NCBI RefSeq assembly: GCF_918731615.1
Contig: NZ_OU957226.1
Location: forward strand, 620,001 to 684,000
Origin: Flavobacterium sp. CECT 9288
Lineage (GTDB): Bacteria; Bacteroidota; Bacteroidia; Flavobacteriales; Flavobacteriaceae
Length of the DNA stretch: 64,000 bases
Direction of reading: 5' to 3'
Shown piece after piece: positions 33,285 through 43,081 of the stretch. The notes under the pieces are model-generated. The model had not been told where the DNA came from. It made no database searches and worked only from the letters and a program-made list of their open reading frames with translations. Position 1 is the stretch's first letter, and each line of letters starts with the position of its first letter. A program made the translations under genes and the position numbers.

Positions 33285-35453
33285 TTACTTTAGGTGATCA
33301 GCAATTATGGAATAAAAAACTTCGGGTATGAACGGTTTAGTAATTACATCGTTCATACCAAAAGATAAAAGCATTTCTCTATTTTCATCAAGAGATATAG
33401 CAGTAAGAGCTATAATAGGAGTTATAGTGTCAAATTTTCTAATGGTTTCTGTAGCTATTGTTCCATTTATTCCGGGTAAATGAACATCCATTAAAATCAA
33501 GTCAAATTTTGAAATTTTTAAAAGCTCAATAGCTTCTTCGCCATTGTCAATCACTTCGCAAATTACTTTTTTATTAAAAAGCATTTTTGTGGTGATCATT
33601 TGGTTGATTTTATTGTCCTCTACTAGTAATATTTTCTTATTGATAAGTTTGGATTCATAATTTTGCTTGCTTGTAGAAACGATATCTATGGGTTTTTTTC
33701 CTATTTCAAATTTCAATTGAAATGAGAATGTAGATCCTTTATTTACAGTGCTTTTAAGGTGTATTTCACCTCCTAGAATGGTTATTAATTTTTTTACAAT
33801 TGTTAGCCCAAGTCCAGTACCTCCATATTTTCTATTAACTTCAATAGAGCCTTGTGAAAAACTATCAAAAACACTTTCTAGTTTTTCTGCTGGTATGCCT
33901 ATTCCAGTATCAATGATTTCAAAATCCAATGTCGCATAATTATCCTCTAGATTATTGAGTTTTGCTACCACATTTACTACTCCATTTTTCGTAAATTTTA
34001 GCGCATTATTAATCAGGTTCAAAATGATTTGAGAGAGTTTAGTTGGGTCACCAATGAGAAAATCAGGGATGGAATAATCAACATCTAATTTGAAATCATT
34101 GTTGTTTACAATGGCTAACTCCTTGAGAGATTGCTTGATGTTGATAAGAAGTTGTTTTAAATTAAAGGGGATTTCTTCTATTTCTGTTTTGTTAGATTCT
34201 ATTTTGTTAATTTCTAAAATTTCATTGATAAACTTAGTCAAGTAATCACCAGAAAATTTTAAAGAGGAAAGGTAATCTATTTGGTTTTTTTTAGGGTCTT
34301 CTTCAAGAAGTAAATGGGTGATCCCGTTGATTGCATTGAGCGGAGTCCTCAGTTCATGACTTACCGTAGAAAGGAACTCAGATCTGGCTTGAGATGCTTT
34401 TTCAACTTTATTTTTAGCAATCTCAAGTTCTTTGTTTTTATCCTTTAAGAGCTGATTTGATTTGGTTCTAATTTTATTGTTTTTGTAAAGAGAAAGGCTT
34501 AATAAAGATAAGATTGTAATTAAAGCAATAGCAAGTATACTAATGATTTTTGATATTTTTTTTGATTTTAGTTCTTCTTCTTTTTGAATTTTGAATTGAT
34601 TTTGTTCTTTAAGACGTTCCGCTTCTTTAAATTTAGCGTAATCATCAACTCCAAGTCTTTTATTATTGAGAAAAGTTAACTCTTCTTTTAGTTTTAAATA
34701 TTGTTTTAAATATTGGTATGCTAAATTTTTATCTAATGTTTTGTCATAAACGGTACTTAATGCTAGTACTATAGATGTCTTTAATTCAATATTATTGATT
34801 TTATTATTAGTGTTAAGAGCCTTTTTTAGGTAGGCAATTGCCAAATTATTTCTGTTGTACTGTGATTCTATAGTGCCTATTTGATATAAAGTCTTTGCTT
34901 TTAAATCCTCTAAAACAGAGACTTCTGGCATGTAAATAATAGATTTAAAAATAGTCATAGCCTCTTGAGTTTTTCCATTGAACCGATTAATAAGGCCTTT
35001 TTGGAGTTTTACTTCAAGAATTTTATTTGTGGTTTTTAAAACCTTGAATAAATTTTCGGCATTGTTAAAATAGAGGGATGCTTCTTTATAATTCTCTTTG
35101 GCCATGTAGCAAAGACCAATATGGTAGTAACTTTCAGCTTTCGTTTTATTCGAAGTAGAAGTATTGTTGAGTGTGGCACTTTTTAAAAAACTAACTAGCG
35201 CATCATCATATTTTTTTAAATCATAAAGAATTTTACCTAAATTGAATTCATGAAGTGATTGCTCTACGTTCTGGTTGTTTTTTTTTGCAAATTGTATTGC
35301 TTTTTGTGTAAAAAACAAAGCATTTCTATAATTATCGTCCTTAATATTTTGATTGCTGAGCGTGTAATAATAGGTCAGGCTATCTGCCTTCACTGTGGAG
35401 TAGGAGGCAAGTATACCAGTAAAAAACAATACAGAAAAGAAAAAACATTTCAT
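33285..35453 (-). CDS. TPR-containing hybrid sensor histidine kinase/response regulator
   Basis: Membrane signalling protein of 722 residues. A signal peptide (about 1-23) precedes a periplasmic region of six or so TPR repeats (about 30-260), one membrane segment (about 305-323), a coiled linker, a HisKA domain with SHELRTPLN (His near 365), an HATPase domain with NALKFT, DTGIGIP and GGTGLGL, and a C-terminal receiver domain with VEDN and phospho-acceptor Asp near 652 in LILMDVHLPG. No DNA-binding domain is present, so output must go through another protein. Signal unknown. There is no room for a terminator hairpin between it and the convergent phosphorylase gene. Confidence 0.93.
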   Translation of the reverse strand: MKCFFFSVLFFTGILASYSTVKADSLTYYYTLSNQNIKDDNYRNALFFTQKAIQFAKKNNQNVEQSLHEFNLGKILYDLKKYDDALVSFLKSATLNNTSTSNKTKAESYYHIGLCYMAKENYKEASLYFNNAENLFKVLKTTNKILEVKLQKGLINRFNGKTQEAMTIFKSIIYMPEVSVLEDLKAKTLYQIGTIESQYNRNNLAIAYLKKALNTNNKINNIELKTSIVLALSTVYDKTLDKNLAYQYLKQYLKLKEELTFLNNKRLGVDDYAKFKEAERLKEQNQFKIQKEEELKSKKISKIISILAIALITILSLLSLSLYKNNKIRTKSNQLLKDKNKELEIAKNKVEKASQARSEFLSTVSHELRTPLNAINGITHLLLEEDPKKNQIDYLSSLKFSGDYLTKFINEILEINKIESNKTEIEEIPFNLKQLLINIKQSLKELAIVNNNDFKLDVDYSIPDFLIGDPTKLSQIILNLINNALKFTKNGVVNVVAKLNNLEDNYATLDFEIIDTGIGIPAEKLESVFDSFSQGSIEVNRKYGGTGLGLTIVKKLITILGGEIHLKSTVNKGSTFSFQLKFEIGKKPIDIVSTSKQNYESKLINKKILLVEDNKINQMITTKMLFNKKVICEVIDNGEEAIELLKISKFDLILMDVHLPGINGTIATETIRKFDTITPIIALTAISLDENREMLLSFGMNDVITKPFIPEVFYSIIADHLK

Positions 35454-35478
35454 TTGCCATGTTTTTTTTGAAAAATTA

Positions 35479-36471
35479 CTATTTTGATGTTAAAAGAATC
35501 AAATCAATAAGCCTTGATGAATATCCTATTTCATTATCATACCAACCTACTACTTTTACCATTTTATCAATTACAGAAGTAAGTTGTGCATCAAATATAC
35601 ATGAATTTTTATTCCCTATTACATCTACAGATACAATTGGGTCTTCTGTATAATCTAATATTCCTTTTAGAGTGTTTTTAGAGGCGTGTTTAAAGGCTTC
35701 GTTTATTTGATTGATACTGACGGCTTTTTTCACATTAAAGGTAATATCAGTTAAAGAACCATCCGGAACAGGAACTCTTATGCCACATCCGCCTATTTTA
35801 CCTTCAAATTCTGGGAATATTTTTGTTAACGCTTTTGCTGCTCCCGTTGTTGTAGGAACTATAGATTGACTTGCGCCGCGAGCTCTTCTTAAATCTTTAT
35901 GAGGTTGATCGTGTAAACTTTGATCTGTTGTGTAAGAGTGAATGGTGGTAATGTACGCTTGTTCTATGCCGCAAAGATCATTAATCACTTTGATCATTGG
36001 GGCAGCATTATTTGTAGTACAACTTGCATTCGAAATTATTGTTTCTGTGCCGTCAAGAATTTCTTCATTAACGCCCAATACAACGGTTTTTATTGCATCA
36101 GTTTCTGAAGGTGCAGATAAAATTACTTTTTTGGCACCAGCCAGAATATGTGTGTGTAATTCCTCAAAAGTCTTGTATTTTCCTGTTGATTCAATAACAT
36201 AATCAATGGAACAACTTTTCCAGTCTAGGTTTTTTAAATTTTTTTCGTGAAAAAAAAGAAAATGAGATTCGCCAACTAGTATTCCTGTTTCATCATAGCT
36301 CACGGAATGCGGTAACACACCGTGTATGCTATCATATTTTACTAAATGTGCCATTGTTTTTTTATCGGCAATATCATTTATGGCAACAACTTGAATTGTT
36401 GGGTGATTTAAAAGTAAACGGAAAAGATTTCTACCAATTCTTCCAAAACCGTTTATCGCAATTCTTATCAT
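35479..36471 (-). CDS. gap: Glyceraldehyde-3-phosphate dehydrogenase, type I
   Basis: Central glycolysis/gluconeogenesis enzyme, 330 residues. The NAD-binding fold begins with NGFGRIGR (7-14), and Asp33 in INDI favours NAD over NADP. The catalytic Cys151 is in SNASCTTN and His178 in TIHSYT. RGASQSIVPTTTGAA and the terminal WYDNEIGYS are also typical. Flavobacteria often carry more than one gap gene; whether this is the main one cannot be told. It lies between lipA and the hybrid kinase on the same strand, separated from lipA by an inverted repeat. Confidence 0.96.
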   Translation of the reverse strand: MIRIAINGFGRIGRNLFRLLLNHPTIQVVAINDIADKKTMAHLVKYDSIHGVLPHSVSYDETGILVGESHFLFFHEKNLKNLDWKSCSIDYVIESTGKYKTFEELHTHILAGAKKVILSAPSETDAIKTVVLGVNEEILDGTETIISNASCTTNNAAPMIKVINDLCGIEQAYITTIHSYTTDQSLHDQPHKDLRRARGASQSIVPTTTGAAKALTKIFPEFEGKIGGCGIRVPVPDGSLTDITFNVKKAVSINQINEAFKHASKNTLKGILDYTEDPIVSVDVIGNKNSCIFDAQLTSVIDKMVKVVGWYDNEIGYSSRLIDLILLTSK

Positions 36472-36494
36472 AAGTTTTAAAGTCTTAAAGTATC

Positions 36495-36539
36495 AAAGTC
36501 AGAAAGTCAAGATATCTAGCCTTTCGACTTTCTGACTTT
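36495..36539 (-). terminator. Long inverted repeat between lipA and gap
   Basis: AAAGTCAGAAAGTC (36495-36508) pairs perfectly with GACTTTCTGACTTT (36526-36539) around a 17-base loop. On the minus strand it follows lipA and ends in a short T-rich stretch, so it may be a terminator or an attenuating hairpin ahead of gap. Confidence 0.6.
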
Positions 36540-36550
36540 ATAACAATTGA

Positions 36551-37450
36551 CTACAATATATGTTTTTGAGCTTTATATGAAGATCTAACAAGTGGTCCGC
36601 TTTCTACATGACGAAAACCTAATGATAAACCATATTCCTCATATTTTGCAAACTGTTCTGGAGTTATAAATTCTTTAACGGGTAAATGTTTTTTACTTGG
36701 CTGAAGGTATTGTCCTATTGTTACTACATCTACATTAGCGTCTCTCAGGTCTCTTAACGTTTGATAAACTTCTTCTTCAAGTTCACCTAAACCTAACATG
36801 ATACCAGATTTTGTTCTGTTAATGCCTTTTGCTTTTAAATAACGCAATACTTCTAGTGTACGATCATATTTTGCTTGTATACGCACCTCTCTTGTCAAGC
36901 GTCTCACTGTTTCTACATTATGCGAAACTACCTCAGGATTTGCGGCAACTATTCTGTCTAGGTGGGTTTCGTTTCCTTGAAAATCAGGAATTAATGTCTC
37001 AAGTGTTGTGTTTGGATTCATTCTTCGAATGGCTTTTACTGTTTCAATCCAAATGATTGATCCACCATCTTTCAAATCATCTCGATCAACACTTGTTATT
37101 ACTGCGTGTTTGATATTCATGATCTTTATAGATCTCGCTACTTTTTCTGGTTCTTCCCAATCTACCGTTTCTGGTCTACCTGTTTTTACACCACAAAATC
37201 CGCAAGAGCGCGTACAAATATTTCCCAAAATCATAAAGGTAGCAGTTCCCTCACCCCAGCATTCTCCCATATTAGGACAACTTCCAGATGTACAAATAGT
37301 ATTTAAGTTGTATTTGTCAACTAATCCTCTAAGTTCAGTATATTTTTGACCAATGGGTAGTTTCACTTTTAACCATTTTGGTTTTCCAGTGACGTGTTCT
37401 GCCTTGGTTTGGTTTTTTTCTAGTAAATTGTTTTCTACAACGTTTTCCAT
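36551..37450 (-). CDS. lipA: Lipoyl synthase
   Basis: Radical-SAM enzyme inserting two sulfurs into protein-bound octanoyl chains; 299 residues. The auxiliary Fe-S cluster motif Cys53, Cys58, Cys64 ([12 protein letters not shown]) and the radical-SAM cluster motif Cys79, Cys83, Cys86 (CTRSCGFC) are complete. KTGRP, TSVDRDD and the late RSSY serine ligand (VRSSYKAQ) are present. The long N-terminal tail before KPKWLKV is usual. A TATCTTTG promoter box lies upstream. lipB is not in the window. Confidence 0.98.
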   Translation of the reverse strand: MENVVENNLLEKNQTKAEHVTGKPKWLKVKLPIGQKYTELRGLVDKYNLNTICTSGSCPNMGECWGEGTATFMILGNICTRSCGFCGVKTGRPETVDWEEPEKVARSIKIMNIKHAVITSVDRDDLKDGGSIIWIETVKAIRRMNPNTTLETLIPDFQGNETHLDRIVAANPEVVSHNVETVRRLTREVRIQAKYDRTLEVLRYLKAKGINRTKSGIMLGLGELEEEVYQTLRDLRDANVDVVTIGQYLQPSKKHLPVKEFITPEQFAKYEEYGLSLGFRHVESGPLVRSSYKAQKHIL

Positions 37451-37468
37451 ATCTCAATTTTCTGAATG

Positions 37469-37476
37469 CAAAGATA
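37469..37476 (-). promoter_or_regulatory. -7 promoter box of lipA
   Basis: The minus strand reads TATCTTTG (TAnnTTTG), 18 bases before the lipA start at 37450. Confidence 0.6.
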
Positions 37477-37688
37477 ACTAAAGTTGAATTATAAAAGGGT
37501 AAAACCAAATCGTGAATTAGACTTATACAAAGCATAAAATTTTACTTAACATATTTTTTAGAGGATATTGTTTGGGTTTGAAATTATAAAATAATTCTTT
37601 GGTATTGTCTTTGTAAGAGATGATGAGGTATCTCAACGTATAAAAAAAAACTATGTTGATGTGTTTTATTTTTTTTAACATAAATTAG

Positions 37689-37696
37689 TATCTTTG
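37689..37696 (+). promoter_or_regulatory. -7 promoter box of the M48 protease gene
   Basis: TATCTTTG fits TAnnTTTG and ends 16 bases before the ATG at 37713. Confidence 0.65.
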
Positions 37697-37712
37697 ATTA
37701 AAATTAGAAATC

Positions 37713-38555
37713 ATGAAAAATAAATCAATAATTTTAGGAGCTTTGTTCGTTTTACTAGGGGTTTCAACCGCTAACGCGCAAATAAATTTTGGTGAAAAAG
37801 CTCTTGGAGCTGTTCAAAAAGGGGTAGCAGGCTTCACTTTTAGTGATGCTGATGCAGCTGCATTATCAAAAGCAGCGGTAGATAAAATGGATGCTGAACA
37901 TGTTATTACAGGAGCTAAAGATCCGTATACTCTTCGTTTAAATAAGCTTTTTGGAAAACATAAGACTACAGAGGGAGTTGCGCTAAATTACAAAGTGTAT
38001 AAATTAAACGAAGTAAATGCGTTTGCAACTGCTGATGGGAGTGTTCGCGTCTATTCTGGTTTAATGGATATTATGGATGATAATGAGTTACTTGCCGTAA
38101 TAGGGCATGAAATAGGTCACGTGGTTAATACTGATTCAAGGGATGCTATTAAGGCTGCTTATAAAAAAGAAGCCGCTTTAGGTTTAATAGCATCTCAATC
38201 TGATAAAGTTGCAGCTATAACTGACAGTCAGTTAGCTAAAGTGGGTAGCCAAATGATTGATAGTAAACACAGCAGAAAACAAGAGTCTGAGGCTGATGAA
38301 TTTTCATATAATTTTATGAAAAACAATGGTTATAATGTTAATGCGGTTTCTTCAGCCTTTGGTATCTTAGCTAAAATGAGCGAAGGAACTCAAGCCTCAT
38401 TTTTAGAAAAAATGATGAGTTCTCATCCTGACCCACAAGAAAGAGCTGAGAATGCTAAATTAAGAGCTGAAAAGGATGGTTTGTATAAGCCTTATGTGAA
38501 GCAAAAGCCAGTTGCAGCAAAAAAGCACCTGTTAAAAAGAAAAAATAATTTTTGA
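37713..38555 (+). CDS. M48 family zinc metallopeptidase, exported
   Basis: Periplasmic protease or quality-control peptidase of 280 residues. A signal peptide (1-22, ending ANA) precedes a peptidase M48 domain: VNAFATADGSVRVYSGLM, zinc site HEIGH (132-136) and third ligand Glu193 in ESEADEF, with SHPDPQERA near the C-terminus. It resembles the single-domain BepA/LoiP-like group without membrane segments. The last residues (AKKHLLKRKNNF) look unusual: adding one A in the A6 run at 38519-38524 would give a lysine-rich KKAPVKKKK tail ending at 38548, so a frameshift or sequence error is possible. The domain itself is intact. Confidence 0.92.
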   Translation: MKNKSIILGALFVLLGVSTANAQINFGEKALGAVQKGVAGFTFSDADAAALSKAAVDKMDAEHVITGAKDPYTLRLNKLFGKHKTTEGVALNYKVYKLNEVNAFATADGSVRVYSGLMDIMDDNELLAVIGHEIGHVVNTDSRDAIKAAYKKEAALGLIASQSDKVAAITDSQLAKVGSQMIDSKHSRKQESEADEFSYNFMKNNGYNVNAVSSAFGILAKMSEGTQASFLEKMMSSHPDPQERAENAKLRAEKDGLYKPYVKQKPVAAKKHLLKRKNNF

Positions 38556-38560
38556 AACTG

Positions 38561-38593
38561 AAAAAGGCAGAACATGAAGTTCTGCCTTTTTTT
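38561..38593. terminator. Bidirectional terminator between the M48 gene and the TonB gene
   Basis: AAAGGCAGAAC (38563-38573) pairs with GTTCTGCCTTT (38579-38589), with A-rich and T-rich flanks, between convergent genes. Confidence 0.92.
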
Positions 38594-38604
38594 ATGTTGG
38601 TGTT

Positions 38605-39423
38605 TTAGTTCATTTGAACCGTAATAGGTAAGGTGTAGGCGGTACGTACTGCTTTGCCGCTAATCATGCCTGGAGTCCACTTGGTTCGTAGAGATTTCAA
38701 AACTCTAACTGCTTCTTTTCCTAATCCGTGACCAGGATCTCTTCTTACTTGTATGTCAGTCATGCTACCATCTCTTTCTATTACAAAAGAAACAAAGATT
38801 TTTACTGTTCCATTGAGTTCAGTTTCTTGTTTTTCAAAATTATTACCTACATACGTGTAAAACTTGTTGATACCTCCTGGAAATTCTGGAAGTTTATCTA
38901 GCGCTACACTGTTAATGATGGTGGTTCCAGTGTCAGGTGTCTCCACTGCGTTTTGGACTGTTGTGTTAGGACTAGCATTAACAGCTACAGTTCCCGTACC
39001 ATCTGATGGCGTTGTATTTACAACTGGTTGATCGGTATTTTTTGCAATATTTTGCTCTGCGTTTTCAGTAGATACAATAATAGGATTAATTAATGCTTTA
39101 CTTTTTACTGGATTAGCAATACTTTTTGTTTTTAAGGGAGGTAATGCTTTTTTAGGTTGTGTTTTATTTGGATAGACATCGGTTATTTGGATAATTTTAT
39201 CTGTAAAATCGGGCTCAATAGGAGTAAAGGTTGTCTCAGGATTAAAAATGGAGACTAGTGTAGGAATGCTTATGGCACCCACTAATAATGTTACTCCCAT
39301 GAAAAGTGCTGTAAGTGAAGTTTTTGTACTCTCTTGACGAAGTTTGTACGCACCATACTCTTTATTTCTGTTTTGAAAAACAAGTTCAATCCAGCCGGTC
39401 TCGTAAATGCTTAATTTAGACAT
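38605..39423 (-). CDS. TonB family energy-transducing protein
   Basis: Inner-membrane-anchored periplasm-spanning protein, 272 residues. The short cytosolic N-terminus carries the NKEYGAYKLRQES segment typical of Bacteroidota TonB proteins, followed by one membrane helix (about 35-58), a Pro/Thr/Asn-rich periplasmic linker (about 70-175) and a C-terminal TonB domain (about 185-272) with FPGGINKFYTYVG, FVIERDGSMTDIQV, and RTAYTLPITVQMN. It would transmit proton-motive force to outer-membrane receptors. No exbB or exbD genes are near. An Oar-like receptor gene lies just upstream on the same strand, but its terminator separates the two. Confidence 0.93.
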   Translation of the reverse strand: MSKLSIYETGWIELVFQNRNKEYGAYKLRQESTKTSLTALFMGVTLLVGAISIPTLVSIFNPETTFTPIEPDFTDKIIQITDVYPNKTQPKKALPPLKTKSIANPVKSKALINPIIVSTENAEQNIAKNTDQPVVNTTPSDGTGTVAVNASPNTTVQNAVETPDTGTTIINSVALDKLPEFPGGINKFYTYVGNNFEKQETELNGTVKIFVSFVIERDGSMTDIQVRRDPGHGLGKEAVRVLKSLRTKWTPGMISGKAVRTAYTLPITVQMN

Positions 39424-39588
39424 AATATGTGGTTTTTATGGTTAAGTACATTTACATCATAAGCAAGGTTATTTTTTATTAATAACGAACCTATTGTGTT
39501 ATTATTGTAGTTAATTTTTAAAATTTTTAAAAATTGATTGAATTGTATTTTATTATTTAACTAAATTAATTTTATTAAAATACTGCGC

Positions 39589-39622
39589 AAAAAAAAGCGC
39601 ATCACTGTATCAGGATGCGCTT
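39589..39622 (-). terminator. Terminator of the Oar-like receptor gene
   Basis: AAGCGCATC (39595-39603) pairs with GATGCGCTT (39614-39622), with a T run on the minus strand (A at 39589-39596). Confidence 0.9.
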
Positions 39623-39645
39623 GTATTTTTGTAAAAAAGAATTAC

Positions 39646-42600
39646 TTAGAATGCATATTTAAAACCTATCTGAATTTGAAATGGATTACCAGATAAAGCA
39701 GGTAAACCAGCATTGTTTACACGGTAGTTAAACTGTTGTCTAGTACTATCAAATCCTGGAACTGCAGCATTACCGCCAGATGCAGGTGTTCCTAGTGCAT
39801 AGAGAGACTGGCTATTCAATGATTTATTAACTCCCCTTTCTTTGTTTAGTAAATTCGCAACATTAAAAATATCAACAGTAAATTCTATGAATTGCTTTTT
39901 TGGAATACTGATTTTTTTATTAATTCTAATGTCAACAAGACCATAAAACTCATTTATACCACCGTTACGCTCTGCAATTTTACCAGAATAAGAGTTGATA
40001 TAATTTTTTAAGCTTGAACTTGCTGCAGGATTATTTAAAATAGTTTGTAAACCAGTTTTGATATTTTGTGGAACGGTTGGGCTGTTGATGTCAAAAATGT
40101 ACGCTAAATCATTTGAAGCTGTTACAAAATCTCCATTTGTATTTCCTCCAGATAATAAACTATATCGTGTACCACCAATTCCTGAATAGCGAATTCCTAC
40201 ACTAAACCCGTAAAAAGTTGGTAATGATCCATAAAACACCACCTTATGTCGAAAATGATTATCAGAATACGTCATTTTACTTAAATTTCTAGGATCATCC
40301 TCTACAGGTAATACAAGTGTAGCTGTGTTAGCCACATTTCCGTTGAAAGAAGTGTTGTCTTTGGTGTCATTTAGGGTGTAACTAGCCGTAATTTCTCCAT
40401 CCTTAAAATATTTGTAAGTAGCATCAACAACTAGCGCAAATTGATTTACTTTTCCTTCACTGTTAAGTTCTAAAACTCTCCCTAATTTATTACTTATTCT
40501 ACCTTGCATCCAGTCTGCAGCTCCATTTGCAGGTATTGAACTTGCTGGAACAAATACGCCGCGATTTCCTTCGTTTGCCAAATTAAAAAACGGATTGCTA
40601 ACCATATTTCTATCTACATACACATAATTATTTCGTCCTAGAGTTGCATAACCAGCAATTCCCATTTTTAAATGATCTGTAAAAAAATGTGTGTAAGATA
40701 CATTAGCTTTATAAACCACAGGTACTTTAGCATCGGTACCAGTATAATTTATAGTTGGTAATTGAAAAGCATCTAGCGTAGGAATGCTAGAAAAGTTGTT
40801 TCGGTAACCAGTGAAGTTAGGTACAGGAACATTGGGTGCTCTAACATCTACAGTTGCAGTTTTTTTTCCGTCAAAATATAGATTGTTAATGATGGCATAG
40901 TTATTTAAATCTGATGCAAAAATCCCTGCTCCTGCACGTATGTAATCTTTGTGGTTTTCATTTACATCCCATGTCAATTGCACCCTTGGCTGTAAAATAG
41001 CCGATTGTAATTTGTTATCGGTTCTAATGCCTAATTCATCAAAAACCAATTGGTTGAAAGTTGCAGTTGGATACTTTGCATAATCAAAACGTAATCCTAA
41101 AGTTAGGTCAACACCCAGTGCTACTTTTGTTTGTAATTGTCCATATATTCCAGCATTTAATATATTCGAATTAACAGTAGGATCAGCCACTAATGGTACT
41201 TCTCTAAAGTAACGATAAGGCGTACCATTATCAAAATTTGCAACGCTATTAAAATGAAAACGACCGTTTACTTCACTACCATAAACTGATTTTGAATTTG
41301 TTTGCATGATGTCAAATCCAAAAGTGTATTTTATTTTATCGGTATTGTAGTATAGATTATCTACAATTTGAAAAACATTATTGGTGAATTTTTCTTGTGC
41401 AAATCGGTGTCCTCCTATTTGAATATTGGTAGTTCTCACAGCACCATTAATTGTGGAGGCTACATTTTCTACAATAGCTCTAGGAATGTTGTAAGCAGGC
41501 AATTGATCACCAGGGTTACTGTCTTGAAAAGTGTAAAGATGTTGCACTTTTAATTCGTTTGTGATTTTAGGATTTACAGTTGTTCTCAATGAAGCTAAAA
41601 TACTGTTATCAATATTATAGTCATCACCAAAAGACTCATATAAATTAATTGCTGTATTGTCTTGCAACCCCAGTTTATTGTCTTCAAACGTAAAGTTATT
41701 TCGAATGGTAAGCAGGTTTTTACTGTTTAATTGCCAGTCAAGACGAGCAAATGCTGCATCCGAATTTCTTTTTTTATCAAATGATCCATATTGAGGTGAA
41801 CTTGAAACGCCGTATTTATTTCTGGCAATGGTTACAAAGTTATCCAGCGTTGCTTTGGTTACATTAAACCTAAGCTCATCCTCTGGTGATTGTACATCAG
41901 CAATAATCAATGGTCTTGAATCTTGTTGATGATCCCATGCTACAAAAAAGTGTAATTTATCTTTGATAATGGGTCCGCCCAAAGTAAAACCATATTGAGT
42001 CGTTGTAAAATCATTTTGACGTCTGTTTCCTCTAATGTCATAAGCACTAGAAAGCCAATCTGCTCTATTGTAAGCAAACATACTTCCAGAAAAATCATTT
42101 GTTCCAGACTTAGTAACAGCACTTACAGTTCCACCACCACTACGACCATAACCTACATCATATTGATTTGTGACTACTTTAAATTCTCTTACAGCCTCAA
42201 TAGAGATGGAGTAGGGTGCGCCACTTCTGCTGGTGGTAGCTCCTGCCGAAGTTGGGTTTTTTGCATTCATACCATCTAATGTGTAATTAGTAGACGATGC
42301 TAATTGTCCCGAGATGTTTCCGCCACGTGTTAATGGAGACAAATCCATTAAGTTGGTAAAATTTCTTCCGTTTACGGGTAAAGAATTAATGAGTTTGGCT
42401 GTAATTGCAGTTGCCGCACCTAGATTTCCTGTTTTGTTTTTTAACCCTCGGCCTACCACTTCTACCACCTCTAGGGTTTGCATATCGGTTTGCATTTCGA
42501 TGTTAATTGTAATTAAATCACCTTGATTAAGTGTGTATCCAGATCGTTGTTGTTCTCCATATCCAGATGTTTTTACAGTAATTGTGTAAGGGCCACCTAG

Positions 42601-42822
42601 AGGCAATTCTTTAAAAGTATAAATCCCTTTAAAGTTAGTAAGTGTAGTAGTTTTAAATCCAGTAGATTCATTTTTTAGGGTAACATTTGCTTCTTTTATA
42701 GTTTCATTATTTGTACCTGAAATGGTTCCAGAAATAGAAGCTTGTGTGGTTTGTGCATGACTTGTAGCGCTTATTACGATAATCCACACCATCGTAAATA
42801 AGAACATTTTAATATTTTTCAT
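39646..42822 (-). CDS. Oar-like TonB-dependent outer-membrane receptor
   Basis: Large outer-membrane protein of about 1058 residues from the ATG at 42822 (signal peptide ending SHAQ). An ATG at 42843 would add MKLKTKL; a TTCCTTTG box just above that codon makes 42822 with a short leader, or a leaderless 42843, both possible. A CarboxypepD_reg domain (about 30-115) is followed by a plug with SLPVNGRNFTNLMDLSP, YTLDGMNAKNP and GGGTVSAVTKSGTNDFSG, then a very long barrel ending IGFKYAF. This matches the Oar/OmpA-related transport family linked to export or uptake of peptides. Substrate unknown. Confidence 0.9.
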   Translation of the reverse strand: MKNIKMFLFTMVWIIVISATSHAQTTQASISGTISGTNNETIKEANVTLKNESTGFKTTTLTNFKGIYTFKELPLGGPYTITVKTSGYGEQQRSGYTLNQGDLITINIEMQTDMQTLEVVEVVGRGLKNKTGNLGAATAITAKLINSLPVNGRNFTNLMDLSPLTRGGNISGQLASSTNYTLDGMNAKNPTSAGATTSRSGAPYSISIEAVREFKVVTNQYDVGYGRSGGGTVSAVTKSGTNDFSGSMFAYNRADWLSSAYDIRGNRRQNDFTTTQYGFTLGGPIIKDKLHFFVAWDHQQDSRPLIIADVQSPEDELRFNVTKATLDNFVTIARNKYGVSSSPQYGSFDKKRNSDAAFARLDWQLNSKNLLTIRNNFTFEDNKLGLQDNTAINLYESFGDDYNIDNSILASLRTTVNPKITNELKVQHLYTFQDSNPGDQLPAYNIPRAIVENVASTINGAVRTTNIQIGGHRFAQEKFTNNVFQIVDNLYYNTDKIKYTFGFDIMQTNSKSVYGSEVNGRFHFNSVANFDNGTPYRYFREVPLVADPTVNSNILNAGIYGQLQTKVALGVDLTLGLRFDYAKYPTATFNQLVFDELGIRTDNKLQSAILQPRVQLTWDVNENHKDYIRAGAGIFASDLNNYAIINNLYFDGKKTATVDVRAPNVPVPNFTGYRNNFSSIPTLDAFQLPTINYTGTDAKVPVVYKANVSYTHFFTDHLKMGIAGYATLGRNNYVYVDRNMVSNPFFNLANEGNRGVFVPASSIPANGAADWMQGRISNKLGRVLELNSEGKVNQFALVVDATYKYFKDGEITASYTLNDTKDNTSFNGNVANTATLVLPVEDDPRNLSKMTYSDNHFRHKVVFYGSLPTFYGFSVGIRYSGIGGTRYSLLSGGNTNGDFVTASNDLAYIFDINSPTVPQNIKTGLQTILNNPAASSSLKNYINSYSGKIAERNGGINEFYGLVDIRINKKISIPKKQFIEFTVDIFNVANLLNKERGVNKSLNSQSLYALGTPASGGNAAVPGFDSTRQQFNYRVNNAGLPALSGNPFQIQIGFKYAF

Positions 42823-43081
42823 GAGTTTAGTTTTTAGTTTCATGCTGGCAAAGGAATCTAGAAATAGAAAAAAAGGTGTTACATTAATACTATTAGAAAA
42901 ATAATTTTTTGTAACCAAAGTTTTGATTTTCGCCCTTTTTTAGTGCTTATTTCTATTTTTAGGTAAACTTTATGAAACATTGCATCATAAAAAGTAGCTT
43001 TAATTTAGTTTATTCGTAATGATTAGGTAATGGTATTTGACGAGTTTAAATATAATTTTATGAAAAATATATAAGGTATTT

